Of a stretch of DNA of 64,000 bases, positions 1-10,715 are shown piece after piece (the first letter of the stretch is position 1; each line of letters opens with the position of its first letter). This DNA is from Hermodice carunculata (lineage: Eukaryota; Annelida; Polychaeta; Eunicida; Amphinomidae). A program made the translations under genes and the position numbers. The notes beneath the pieces are model-generated. The model did no database searches. It saw nothing but the letters and a program-made list of their open reading frames with translations, and was not told the origin of the DNA. The stretch covers positions 120,201 through 184,200 of the forward strand of contig CAXHWN010002478.1 in NCBI GenBank assembly GCA_964020975.1, read 5' to 3'.

Positions 1-1324
1 TGCCGACTCGCTGTACACAGTGTTTTATTCACACTACATAATGGTTATAGACACAGAGTGCTCTTTTCTTACAATTTGAACAGGGCTAGTCATACATTAC
101 AGACGGGCATGGAATTAGATCTTGATACACAAACTGAATCTAGCATATTGCAGTATAATTAAACCAACACTTTCAGATATAAATGTAGATAGCTCCAGTT
201 CCATTTTTCAATTTTCACCAAACTTGAATCACAAGTTACACAACAATCAGGAATCGTATTTGTCAGTAGCAGCATAGGAATCCTGGTGTATTGTAATCTG
301 TTACCATGGTAACTACAGCTAATCATTTTTTTTTCTTTTTTGCAGCGTTAGAACTGGATCATGGGACAATAATCAGCCAAAGCACACATTAGAAATATCA
401 CCAGCTGAGTCTACTGGGGGACAAGTTCTGTGCCCCGGCCCAAGATGGTCTGATGTACCAAGATGGGCATGAAACTTGCAGCTGTTTCTTGTTCAATGTG
501 CAATACATGCAAGCCACTATTATAGGGACAACCTTCAATGATTAGAACAACAGTGATATATATCAGGTTACAATGGGTTAAACCATCATTTTTGCTATTT
601 TCACACATGTTATGCACTTTTCCTTTAAGTTTTGTATGCCGGAATCAGATTTCAGGTTATGTAAAGGAAAATTGTGAATTTTGGCAAAAGTATTGGGCCT
701 GGGTCTCACTGTTTCGTGTGGCTGCGGCTGGGGACTAGCTGAGCTTCTATGCTCCGCCCTGCAGGAATGCAACAGGAGCCTCATTTACATACAGCAGGTG
801 TGAGCGCTTCTGCGCATGCTCCGCACAAGCAGACTACGATCAGCTGGGCAGGCAAACCCCATTATCGCAGTGCCAGTGAGTCGGTGAAGATCCAGGGCCG
901 TAGCTACCGGGTCCGACTGCCTCGATCGGTCGGACCAACTTTTCGCTTTAAAAAAAAAAAAAAAAGTCTTTATTACATCTAAATAAATCTTAAATCGTAA
1001 GCTATTGGTGCGACCAAAAGATCACGTATGTTTGTTTGAATGGGATACTAACTTTGGTTTACGGGCACATGATGGCATTCTGCCGGCATACTTGACGGCG
1101 GCGCATCAACCTGTCATCAGAAAAAGTTCTAGGCAAGCAAGACTGGATTGTTTTGGAAAATTTTGAAACCGTGCAATACATAAATCAACCTAGTCACAGT
1201 GGTGCTGGTAATGTTACCACTCTAACTCAAAACTATATATGCACATATAAGTAACCAAAGGAACAAGGTTTTCCAGTGCACAGAACACTTAAATTTTGTC
1301 ATGAATACAGAATATTTTTTTGTT
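1..1324. other. No gene recognised; short GC-rich repeat remnant near 886-965
   Basis: I see no coding region with exon-like character here. At about 886-965 a GC-richer stretch reads CCAGGGCCGTAGCTACC and ends in a run of about 15 A. Its reverse complement (ending GGTAGCTACGGCCCTGG) resembles the end of the GC-rich block at 3478-3615, so both may be pieces of one dispersed repeat. The rest is unremarkable AT-rich DNA. Confidence 0.4.
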
Positions 1325-1449
1325 TTGTAAAAAAAAAACAAACAAACAAATACTTCTTAATATTCAGTCACATGACACCAGCTAAGATCAGGTGATGGTA
1401 CATCAAAGGGAAAATCACCATGATTGAAATACAGTTTTAGATAAAGTGA
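1325..1449 (+). repeat. Left terminal inverted repeat
   Basis: Pairs with 3158-3286 read on the other strand. It runs from an A-rich/AAAC tract to AGATAAAGTGA. Confidence 0.7.
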
Positions 1450-2404
1450 TTCTGGGAAACATTCTTCTCCGACACCAGCCTCAAACTTTGGATTGCGTGT
1501 TGGTGTTATTTGTGTCATTAATTCTCTCAATAGTTGAATCTTTTCAATCATGTGTCTTGTCATGTAAGAGAAATCTCACATTAACCCGGTGCTATTGCAA
1601 TCAAAACTCATCTGAGCTACATATTTTAGCACTTGAATCTTGTCATAAATGCACAATGTGTCTTTAAAATGCTGGCTCATTCACAAGTATAACAAGTACA
1701 TAAATATTTTGTAATATTTAATTCTAATTTTCATAATAGTTGAATCTTGTCAATAATGAAGAATGTTTCTTGTCATGAAAGTGAAATCTCATATTATCTT
1801 GGTGCTGTCTCTGTCAAAAGTTTTCATTTAATGCATGTAAAACTGGAATCTTGTCATGACATTAGTGTTGACAGTTGTGTATATGCCTTGCAGAATATTT
1901 CTTTAAATGACAGGTCATTTACAAGTACATAAACATGGTTCTGTTTATGTAGCTAATTCTTTAACATGTGATAGTTAAGTTTCTTGACAGAAATGTGTCT
2001 TGAAAATCAATGCAGCGTCTTGTACATAAACATTGTGCTGTTCAGATGCAATGCATCTCACCAAATGTTGCCATTTTACTTTAATAGTTTTAGATTGCTG
2101 AATGTGTCTTTGATATGCAATATAACATATTAGTAGTTTAGGAATGAATAACATGAAGAAGGTGTCTTAATATATGGTGTATAAGTTAACTTGGTGCTGC
2201 TGATGTCATAAATTCTCATACATAAATATAACAATGGAATCTTGTCTTAAGTGCATACCTCTTGCAGATGGAATATTGTCAGTGTCTCCTGATCTGTTAT
2301 ACACATTTATTTGCTAAATATAACATGGTGCTGTTCACTATTGAAGTAAAAATTATCATGCATAATAATTTACAAGAATCTTATAAAAAATGTGATAAAT
2401 ACAG

Positions 2405-2566
2405 AATGTGTGCTGAATAGTTACAGAAGCAGTACATGATATATCATGTACTGCATCTTGATATATCATGTACTGCATCTTTAACTGTTCAGCACACATT
2501 GTATATAATTTTATCAGCAGCACCAGGTTACTCATTATATATATTCATTAACCTGGTGCTGCTGAT
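2405..2566. repeat. Two adjacent palindromes at the centre of the TIR element
   Basis: The first palindrome spans 2405-2500: AATGTGTGCTGAATAGTTAC on the left is mirrored by GTTCAGCACACATT on the right, and the inner part has overlapping copies of GATATATCATGTACTGCATC. The second is perfect: ATCAGCAGCACCAGGTTA at 2513-2530 is inverted at 2549-2566, with an 18-nt AT-rich loop. In a foldback element these may mark the axis of an old inverted duplication. Confidence 0.7.
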
Positions 2567-3157
2567 TTCACAAATCTAGCATTACACATGTTATTTGAAG
2601 AATGAATCTCATCCAGACTGTGACTTGAAGATGCAAACTCGTACATGTATTCAAAAGCTGGTGCTTTTAATGTCTTTTGTCTTGAAATCACCAATACCTA
2701 GTGCAAATATATATGCAGACCTCAACACTGAAAGAAATTTCTTCATGATTTTTGTTTTCATCTTGAATAGATAGTGTTTTTCCCATGTACTTTTGCATTT
2801 TTTGTGGGTCCAAATTTCTATTACTTTAAGCTGGTAGCTGTAGAGGCATAGGCCTACTAGTCTTACTCTATAAATATATGTTTTCAGGTGCTGTTAATCC
2901 TGTGAGAACAAAGTGAAGGAAACTTCTTCATTTCATTATTTTCATTTTAAATAGATTGTGAATATGCATGTAGGCCTACTTGTAGTTTTTTTTTCCTACT
3001 GCTCAAGGCCTTTAAGCTGACACAGCTTTAGTAAAGTGGTCACTAGTCCTTAACATAATCATTGTGCTTTATAAGACCACTTTTCATTGTTTACTATCTT
3101 ACAAGTATTGTATTTTGTAGCTGGTGCTGTTTATATTGTGAAAAAAACATGAAGGTC

Positions 3158-3286
3158 TCACTTTATCTAAATCTGTATTTCAATGATGGTGATTTTCCCT
3201 TTGATGTACCATCACTTGATCTTAGCTAGTGTCATGTGACTGAATATTAAGAGGTATTTGTTTGTTTGTTTGTTTTTTTTACAAAT
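3158..3286 (-). repeat. Right terminal inverted repeat
   Basis: Inverted partner of 1325-1449. It starts TCACTTTATCTAAATC and ends in a TTTG/TTTT tract followed by ACAAAT. Confidence 0.7.
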
Positions 3287-3477
3287 AAATTCATTTTTAT
3301 TGTCACACTATGATTTGTTGTAGTTCTTCTTTCCTTTATATGAAGCTTGAAACGCCTTAATCCTCAGAGGTATCCATTCTGTGGCAGAGACTTCATTTTG
3401 TCACACATAAAAAAAGAACTAAAAAAACCCAGAATTGCTGCTTGTATGGCCCTTCCTAGGGTCTCCAAACACTCAAA

Positions 3478-3615
3478 AATGCTGGAGCTTCCGGGGGCGC
3501 TGCCCCCTGGACCCCCAACGGAGCGCTGCCCCTGGACCCCGGTGGGGCCCTAGGCGGCCCCCACACCCCCGGCCTGAATTTGGCCTGACCAACTTTCAAA
3601 TGCTAGCTACAGCCC
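3478..3615. repeat. GC-rich dispersed repeat
   Basis: This is an island of CCCCC/GGGGG-rich sequence in AT-rich surroundings, with the local repeat GCGCTGCCCCCTGGACCCC and ending GCTAGCTACAGCCCTGAG. The end resembles the reverse complement of 886-905. The composition and shared end suggest a dispersed repeat; the class is not known to me. Confidence 0.35.
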
Positions 3616-3715
3616 TGAGATCAGTGAATTTTGGGGTATACTAGCAGTGTAAAAGTTACACAGGCCTGTAATGAGGACTACAGGGCTCTGGTTTAATTAA
3701 TCGTTGTCCGAAAGT

Positions 3716-3868
3716 TTATGGAGCAATCCCTTTTGACCGGATCAGCAACTCGCCCGAGGTCTTCGTGAGGCTCACGTCGGGTTGCAGGGTCGTCTCCACT
3801 GGAGGGAACTGATTGTAGTATGATCCTAGATCAGACGCTTTTAGTTCACTTGCAACTGAAGCGGGCAT
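3716..3868 (-). CDS. Possible first exon, minus strand, unidentified
   Basis: On the minus strand an ATG near 3868 opens about 50 codons beginning MPASVASELKASDLGSYYNQ and closing at a stop at 3716. The region is CpG-rich compared with its surroundings and the peptide is mixed and non-repetitive, as expected of real coding sequence. If this is a first exon, the true end would be a splice donor before the stop. I see no strong GTAAGT-type donor, only weak GT candidates. It lies head-to-head with a second candidate exon at 4110-4221, so 3870-4110 could be a shared promoter. I do not recognise the protein; a chance open frame in a CpG island is a serious alternative. Confidence 0.2.
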   Translation of the reverse strand: MPASVASELKASDLGSYYNQFPPVETTLQPDVSLTKTSGELLIRSKGIAP

Positions 3869-4109
3869 CGGTCTGCCCCTAGGTTTTTTTCTTTCTCGGC
3901 ATCTTTGCAATAGCACCTTCTAATCACACAAATGTAAGCAACGATCCTCTGAACTTGATAGAAACTTTCTGAACTGAGCCTGAAGTTCCGATTTACTGAC
4001 ACCTATATTGGGCCCCACGCAAGACGGCAAACATCGTAGAACCCGGTTGCCCCGTAACCACCTGTCAGTCATTTGTCGGCCAATCAGGGTAAACTTGAGA
4101 AACCCCAAC

Positions 4110-4221
4110 ATGGAATCCAAAGTGACAGATGAGCACGATTATAACATTTTTGGATGTAAAACCTCCAAAATAAAGCATTCTTTGAAGTTTGATGCTCCGA
4201 ACGTGTCCATTTACTCAACAG
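4110..4221 (+). CDS. Possible first exon, plus strand, unidentified
   Basis: The ATG at 4110 sits in CCCAACATGG, a reasonable start context. It opens 37 codons beginning MESKVTDEHDYNIFGCKTSK, and the frame leads to ACAG|GTAGAA at 4221/4222, which fits a splice donor and would leave a phase-1 exon of 112 bp. The surrounding 3.7-4.3 kb is CpG-rich, and a candidate exon lies in the opposite direction upstream. No downstream exon is obvious, so this is a hypothesis based on start context, composition and donor. I cannot name the protein. Confidence 0.25.
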
Positions 4222-6371
4222 GTAGAAGTGCGTAACGGAATACCAAGGTGTCATTGCGACCAAAGGCCCAAAGAATAGCGTAAGTCCTATTGAAGTCGGC
4301 ATTTGCTTTGAAAGCGTTTTTCTCGGCATCATTCCTGGCCTTTGTTTCTCAACTTCTTGTGAAATCAACTTCGTCAGTTTTGCTCATAAAGACCTGGGGT
4401 TTGTGGCAAACTGTTCACAAGAATATGATCTTTAAAAACGTGTCTCAGATTTTTTCTATGTCGAGTTGTTTTCTCTCTACAGCGAGCCAAAAGTCAAAAC
4501 CTTTGATGTAAGAATGGAATGTCATCTTTTCAACTTTAAACGTGAGTATCTCCACAGTAGCGCAAACAATGAAAAAAGTGAGACACGTCTGTGTAGAAAA
4601 CCATGTCTGCTAGCTTTTGCAACAGAAATGCACATGCTCAAGCTCAAAAAAAAAAAAGTAGATTTAACAATTGTGTGATTTTTTTATGATCACTTTACCT
4701 GATTGTTGTGTTAACACAGAAGAACTGGTTCAAATGAAAATGCTATCAAGTTATTCCAAGATTTGTTAGCCTTCAGGAAATATATAGTTTATGGTACTTT
4801 TAGCGTATTTTTAGACTTTTATTAAGTCATTTGTAAGACTCACGCGTAACCTGATATATACCTTTAATGCTGACAGTGAAGACGGTATCGGGTACTATAT
4901 GTATATTGTAGCAAAGCACCTGATGCATGTACACTTAATGTACCGCTATATGTGAGGCACACACTGCCTTGCACTATTTTTAACAGAGATTGTAGATTGC
5001 AAGTACATAGTTGTCCCTGTCTTGAGGACCACTCCATTGAGAGACCACCTGTCCTGAAAGGGCACCTTTTCAGCCCAATTCATTGGATGTAATTTGTGTT
5101 TCCAACCAGACACTAGCCATTCAGCATACTTTGCCTTATACATACATTTCATGTTAGTTTTTGCCATTTATGGTTTTTAGCTCTGCTGACTTGTCCGTAT
5201 GCAGAGTTTATGCCATCCATTTTCATATACGTTAACTTTTTACATTTTCCACCTCTCAAAAACGGTTTTGTGGAATGGTTTTTAAGTTTCATTTTGCACA
5301 TGAAGGTTCACCAGGTCGGCCTCTACCAAGTGTACAAACAAGATGAGGAGCCAACATTTTTTCTATTTTTCACGGATTGTTGAATAATTTTGGGGACCAA
5401 AAAAATCAGAAGTTTATTTACTTAAGAACCACGTGCCCAATTTGTTTGATATTGCATGTAGGGTCTTCAGGGGTCACTTAGTTCTCATTTTGGCTAGCAG
5501 GTGGTCATACTCTTTTTTTTTTTTTTTTGCTACTATTTAATGAAGTTTTGTGTGTTAAGGCTGTTTTCAGCTTCTTGTCTAAAAATATGCACAGAATTCT
5601 GAAATTTTCCTAGACTTTCTTTAGCACAAGTACGTGTAGATTTGACAATATGGTGAGGGTACAGTAACTTTTAATGAAACTGTGGCATGTTAAAGTTTTG
5701 GAATTTGTCAGTGAGCTTTGTTATAGTCAACTGTGGAAAGATTGTGTCCTGCTCTTGCCATGTGGCATTATGTAATCCAGCCTGCTTACAGATGGAGGAA
5801 GTTAACAATTTTAAGTGTTTACCTACAAAGAACAATATCATTTAGACCATAATGATGTTAACACTGTGCAAGCATGGAATATGCATATGGCTGATAAGTA
5901 TCAAGACTGAAGTTACCAGCTGAGTTGAGTGTGTCATGCAAGCCCAAGGCTCAGCCACTTTTTTTTTCGATTTTGTCATCAAGGCAAGTATGATACAGTA
6001 TTTCACTTGCCCCCATATCTAAAGTCTGGTTGTAAAAGCAGAATGCCCGGTTACCTACCCCAAAGGCAAGCGATTCGAAATTCTCATGCCGAGGTGGAAT
6101 ATATCATTGTCCTGGTATAAGGTGGTTGCCACAGAATGATGAATAAATGGTCAATAAATGATGAAACTTCTTGTTGTGTTTTAGGTGAAATACACTGTTT
6201 CCAAAGATCTGTTTACAGTGTAAATGAAGTCAGATGTTGTGAAGGAAAGAATACACTACTTGTGTATTTTGCTGTCTCTGGCATACCCTACTTTGGCGGA
6301 AATCCACAACAGTTTTATTAGTTCAAAATCACGTGTGCCTCACATTTACTATCATCTTGATGAGAAATATC

Positions 6372-6402
<31 letters not shown>

Positions 6403-7206
6403 CAAGGAATAAGAATGGTGTGGAGAAGTAAAGATAGCAGTTATTTTGCAGTCTTGTAGCTTATTCTAACTGGATTTTATGATCTGAAAATAGAGGGAAT
6501 TTTGTGGGATCTGCCAGAGTGAATGAACAAAGAGTAGGAATACTTAATAAATAGCATAAATGGCTATGAGCAAACCAAAGGAAGACTTATCACTCAACTA
6601 GTGGCCTAAATGGCTGTCAGCAAAAGAAAGAAAAACTAAATGTCCATGATTCTTAAACACAAGCAACCATTAAAATATCTTGCCATGGCAAGCACTTGGT
6701 TACACTGGGCGGCACCGTAAATTTACGTTTTTTTCATTATATTTTTATTTTCGTTTGATGACACCAGTTTTAATTGCAAGAAAAAAGAGATGTCATTGAA
6801 ATTGAAAGTTGTTTCAAATTATCACTCATGATGAATAAAAAATTGAGATCCCCATGCAGCGTATCAACATATCCAGGACTACGTACAAATTTCACAAATT
6901 AGCTGTGGGGCTCATCAAATGCAGCTTTGTACATGAATGCAAATGCTGCATGAGGGCATTTTAGAAAATAATGCAGTTAACTGCTGACTAAACAACGGAT
7001 TGGTGCAGCCATAGCTGGTGGACTTCAATGTAACAGGACTCAAAAGATGCCCTTCACAGCACTTCATCTAGTAGGACCGCGAGTCATTTTTCAACTGGCA
7101 GTGTACAGAGTGCGGAGTAGCAAGGTAGTCTTATGCACACCACTGGAGTCTGTTAAGCAGGAAAACTTGATATGAGATGGCAAATGCTGGACGATGGGAT
7201 AATATA
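4222..7206. other. No gene recognised; scattered repeat fragments
   Basis: This stretch is mostly AT-rich with poly-T at about 5511-5528 and poly-A at about 6371-6397. About 5005-5075 (GTCCCTGTCTTGAGGACC, then GAGAGACCACCTGTCC) resembles half of the MITE at 57759-57938. About 5178-5200 (TTTTTAGCTCTGCTGAC) recurs at 49812 and 59035. I find no open frame with exon-like character. Confidence 0.4.
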
Positions 7207-7367
7207 CAGTTGTACCTGCTGTATGTGGCCACCCCTTCTGCCAAGAAAAAGTGGCCTGTCACCACAGGTAAATTTTACAAAGAAATTGACTCCTATGTCC
7301 GAGCCTAGTGACCACAAAAAGCAATTCGGCTGCTCACAGGAGTGGTTGCATACAGCAGGTACCACTG
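7207..7367. mobile_element. CAGT/ACTG MITE (Tc1/mariner-like), TA duplication
   Basis: The 161-bp element begins CAGTTGTACCTGCTGTATG and ends as the near-perfect reverse complement, CATACAGCAGGTACCACTG. TA flanks it on each side (7205-7206 and 7368-7369). CAGT termini with a TA duplication are typical of Tc1/mariner-type MITEs. It is too short to code for a transposase. Confidence 0.75.
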
Positions 7368-7469
7368 TATATGTGTTTGAATGTTTTCAGTTTGCATAAA
7401 ACTACCTTATGCATATACAATGTACATGCACAGAACATGCAGAAGTGTTTTGCAAATTGTTGAACTTAC

Positions 7470-7498
7470 ACGCTGCATTTAGTGTAATACTGTACATG

Positions 7499-7588
<90 letters not shown>

Positions 7589-7747
7589 ATATATATTCTT
7601 AACATCAGATCAATAAAAGAACCAAACAAGCAACAAACTTATTCAGTACTTCCTTTTTTTGTGAAAAAAACAAAACAAAACAGAACTACTTCATATATAT
7701 ATATATATGTATATAGTGCATGTACAGTATTACACTAAATGCAGCGT
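7470..7747. mobile_element. Short element with perfect 38-bp inverted ends around a TA tract
   Basis: Positions 7470-7507 are repeated exactly in inverted orientation at 7710-7747; the outer ends read ACGCTGCATTTAGTGTAATA and its complement. Between the arms lie a pure TA tract at about 7503-7585, about 100 bp of A-rich sequence and a second short TA run at about 7692-7708. The arms are identical, which argues for recent origin or gene conversion. No clear target duplication is visible. Confidence 0.65.
7503..7585. repeat. (TA)n microsatellite
   Basis: About 40 uninterrupted TA units, lying inside the 7470-7747 inverted-repeat element. Confidence 0.95.
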
Positions 7748-7942
7748 GGATTTTTTTTTAATGAAAAATGAACCCTTGCTGTTTTCATTGCACAATTGCA
7801 AAAAAGTCCACTGAAGCTTAGGCCTAATATACGGTCAATGAATAAAACAATCACTCAGGGAAGTGCATACAGATTATAGCCCCAGGCCAGACGATTATCT
7901 TATATTGACCAAGAGTAAACAGGTATAAAAATTCCAAACGTT

Positions 7943-8251
7943 TTAGAAACAAAATATTGCATTCCTTTGTATTTTAATATATCGTAAAAAGTACACGGTT
8001 TCTAGTCTACCAAGTTTCTCCACTGCCGTGCTCACGCGTCGACGTCTGGACTCGGGCTTTGTGGCAGAAGCACCACGACCTCTCTTGGGTCCCAGGACAC
8101 TGGCCAACTGCTCATGGGTTGGCTGTGCCTGTGGCTGTATTGAGGGCATAGCACCAGGAATAATGTCGATGTGGTATCGAAACCCAGCATCCTTCATCAT
8201 ACCACCAACAAACATAGAGTCTTCAAAATATATACATGTAGCACACAGCAC
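7943..8251 (-). CDS. Possible exon, minus strand, unidentified
   Basis: The frame is open for about 100 codons on the minus strand. Its most protein-like part begins EDSMFVGGMMKDAGFRYHID and continues through a Pro/Gln-rich stretch to a basic patch, RGRGASATKPESRRRR. The DNA is richer in C+G than its surroundings and the peptide is not repetitive, so this could be a genuine exon. A possible donor lies at CTTG|GTAGAC, which would end the exon after VEKLG; otherwise it runs to a stop at 7943. A TGACGTCA palindrome lies upstream at 8558-8565. No neighbouring exon is evident. I do not recognise the family; a pseudogene fragment is equally possible. Confidence 0.3.
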   Translation of the reverse strand: MLCATCIYFEDSMFVGGMMKDAGFRYHIDIIPGAMPSIQPQAQPTHEQLASVLGPKRGRGASATKPESRRRRVSTAVEKLGRLETVYFLRYIKIQRNAIFCF

Positions 8252-8639
8252 GCTTTAAATTATAATCGGAGGCGTCTTTCCAGTCGACCGCAAACCTGTT
8301 CCATGCCGCTCGGAGGCTGGGCCTTCGGCCCGTCTTGTTGGTGTTACCACACCACATTACCACAGAGCGATGGGCCATAGCAGTGACAAAAATAATAAGC
8401 TAGGTCTACAAAATCAATTTGGTGCCAAAACCGATATTTCGCGCATAAAATTTAGAGATAATCTAAAATTTTGAGTGGAGACGAAAATGTGTATCCTATC
8501 ACGAAATGGCCGCGACTGCCCAGGTCGAATGCCAAATTCGCAAACGTGTTCCCGCTGTGACGTCACCAAAGTGGATCTTCCATATTGAAATTTTCTCGGA
8601 CATCCTCGGTGGCGCTATGTTTGAAAGCTCCAAAAAACC

Positions 8640-9861
8640 CAAGGTCAAAGGCCACATTCCATGGTAACTTTCTTCTAGCCATAACTTGGTCAATTTTTAT
8701 CCAATTTTGATCATGTTGGGCTCAAATGGTAGCTATGGTAACACTACATATTTTGAATTTTACATGTGACCTCTCTAGGTCAAAGTTCAAGGTCATTTGG
8801 ATGTTTGAAAGTTTGTATCAAAGGGGTGTCACATCTCAATTAAACTGCCAACAAGCCATACCCCTGGTATATATTTTACAAGATGTGACATCAAAATGAC
8901 CCTTTGAAAATGCGGCATCCCTGGACTCATTCAGGACAGAAGTCTTCATTTACTGTCAGTAAAATTTGTATCAAAGGGATATACTGAGTATTCTTATCTT
9001 TTAAATTAGGGGGTTCTGATTTCAAATTTCTGACAATCATAATAGAGTATAATATCTGCTCATAATTTGTGATATTCTGACCTTTTTTATTTGTTTCACA
9101 CATTGTATTAGCAATGCAAATTTGAAAGAATTAACAAAGAGCATATCCTTTGGGTTCATCACTGAATGAGTTAATTTTGTCATATAAACATTGGCTGCAT
9201 TGATTGAATAGCTATGTCTGTTTGGTAATTTAATTATAAGTTAAAGTTTTTATCCAATTTTTATCCAATTTTGATCATGTTGGGCTCAAATGGTAGCTAT
9301 GGTAACACTACATATTTTGAATTTTACATGTGACCTCTCAAGGTCAAAGTTCAAGGTCATTTGGATGTTTGAAAGTGTTATCCAGTCATAACTTGGCCAA
9401 TTTCCATCCAATTCTAATCAAGTTGAACTCAAATTGTAGGTATCACAACATTGCACATTTTTATAAGAACATGTAACCTCGAAAGGGCAAAGGTCAAGGT
9501 CATTTGGCCCTTTGAAAGTTTCATCTTGCCATAACTTGGTCAATTTTCATCTGATCTGGTTCATGTTGGGTTTAAATTTTGGGTATTGTAACACTGCGCA
9601 ATCTACATGTGACCAACTTCTACTAAAGGGTTGTTGACCATTGTGCAGCTAATGAATTAAAACTAAAAGTTCTAGCAATTTAATTTATGCTAAATAGCAC
9701 CATTATAAATTTTAAATTTTGAATAACTTCAAAGCTATAGTAGATAGAGATGCCATTCCAACTTGTACTCCTGTGTTATGGAATAGTTGTACATTGCCAC
9801 ACCAATATGCTTTGAAGACACCCACACACTGATTTGCTGTGCAGCAAATCATCTTTTCTAG
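8640..9861 (+). mobile_element. Helitron-like family, copy 1 (3' end intact, internally interrupted)
   Basis: The body is a roughly 145-bp minisatellite (words CATAACTTGGTCAATTT, ATGTTGGGCTCAAAT, AAGGTCATTTGG) at about 8640-8811 and 9251-9640. It is followed by a conserved tail, TATGGAATAGTTGTACATTG. The end is the family signature: hairpin 9831-9850 (GATTTGCTGTGCAGCAAATC), 7 nt, then CTAG at 9858-9861 followed by TT. This matches the known Helitron 3' layout (short hairpin, then CTRR). No Rep/helicase gene is present, so it is non-autonomous. A 429-bp foreign block (8822-9250) splits the minisatellite. Confidence 0.6.
8822..9250. repeat. 429-bp block, copy A
   Basis: The block is near-identical to 10716-11144 and the same length; the one difference I see is GCCAACAAGCC versus GCCAATAAGCC. 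It starts AGGGGTGTCACATCTC and ends TTAAAGTTTT. It sits between two almost identical 125-bp minisatellite units (8686-8811 and 9255-9380). Class unknown. Confidence 0.8.
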
Positions 9862-9868
9862 TTGTTAT

Positions 9869-9961
9869 TATGTCTGTGTGCCAACACAGACATACTGTTT
9901 TTCTACGAATTCTTTATTAAAGTGTGTGTGTCAGCACACACTTTTCTGTTTTTCTAGGAAT

Positions 9962-10020
<59 letters not shown>

Positions 10021-10021
10021 C

Positions 10022-10057
<36 letters not shown>

Positions 10058-10250
10058 TACAGGCAAATTTGTCCGACATTTCATTTGAAAAGTATTATAT
10101 GTAGAAACTCCAAACTTGGCACAATTATGCTTCTATGGATAAAGTCTGGCCTTTTTATAATGACAGGTCATGCTTTTCAAAATTATGCAAATGATGGCTA
10201 ATTAAAGTTTTAAATCTTCAATATGTTATATACTATACAGTGCATTCCAA
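9869..10250 (+). mobile_element. Helitron-like family, copy 2 (5' module, TTTC tract, core)
   Basis: The copy opens with two small hairpins: 9870-9893 (ATGTCTGTG....CACAGACAT) and 9919-9942 (AAGTGTGTG....CACACACTT). Each is followed by TGTTTTTCTA(G)GAATTC-like text; the second has a clean CTAG at 9954-9957. A TTTC tract fills 9960-10058, then comes the family core beginning AGGCAAATTTGTCCGACATT. The core fades out near 10250 without a terminal hairpin, so the copy is 3'-truncated or interrupted. Confidence 0.55.
9960..10058. repeat. (TTTC)n microsatellite
   Basis: About 24 units with one CTCT interruption near 10020. It begins three bases after a CTAG junction. The frames open through it are microsatellite artefacts. 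Confidence 0.95.
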
Positions 10251-10715
10251 CTTGAGCTCTGGGGGCCGTCTCATTAGTTGTGACCACAGTGCTGATGGGC
10301 CAAACAGCCTATCACTGACCTCTTTGCCTTGCCACTCAACCCGGCTGCTATGATTAGTGGTGTTTGTCAACAGGTCCACATGGGTGCTGCTGTAGACATT
10401 TATATGGGTTTTATTTTCACTTTTGTAGCGTCAAATAATTGGATTTTTTACAAAATAATCCGGCTGCAGGGACACCATTTTACTGTGGAGCTGGCCCTAC
10501 TATGTGTCTGCCACCCCAACAAACACACATGACCAGTGACAGTGAATGATTGGTATCAAATGGCCAGCTTATACCAAAGTCCTGGCAAGTGTAACCACAT
10601 CAAAATAAACCCTACCCTTTCCTCTTAAGTTTGTGTGTATTTTATTACCCCCAATAAATTTCACTCATAATCTAGAGCCTGTATCAACATTGTAAGACCT
10701 TTGGGATATTTTTAC
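10251..10715. other. No gene recognised
   Basis: Unique-looking sequence between a truncated Helitron-like copy and the second copy of the 429-bp block. I see no repeat structure or coding character. Confidence 0.4.

Larger units (their letters stand above)
1325..3286. mobile_element. Non-autonomous TIR/foldback element, about 1.96 kb
   Basis: The two ends are long inverted repeats: about 1325-1449 on the left and 3158-3286 on the right match over roughly 125 bp with a few differences. Both share the text ATTCAGTCACATGACAC and GGTACATCAAAGGGAAAATC, read in opposite directions, and both carry an AAAC(AAAC)n tract at the outer edge. There is no transposase frame inside. The interior is made of diverged repeats marked by GGTGCTG at about 1588, 1801, 2192, 2326, 2555, 2660, 2887 and 3121, plus many GAATCTTGTCAT words. 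Two palindromes sit near the centre. The superfamily is not assigned because I cannot fix a target duplication. Confidence 0.65.

Noticed and set aside
8505-8668. Short + strand frame starting MAATAQVECQIRKRV around the TGACGTCA site
   Set aside because: It runs directly into the minisatellite units, has no donor, and no neighbouring exon is visible.
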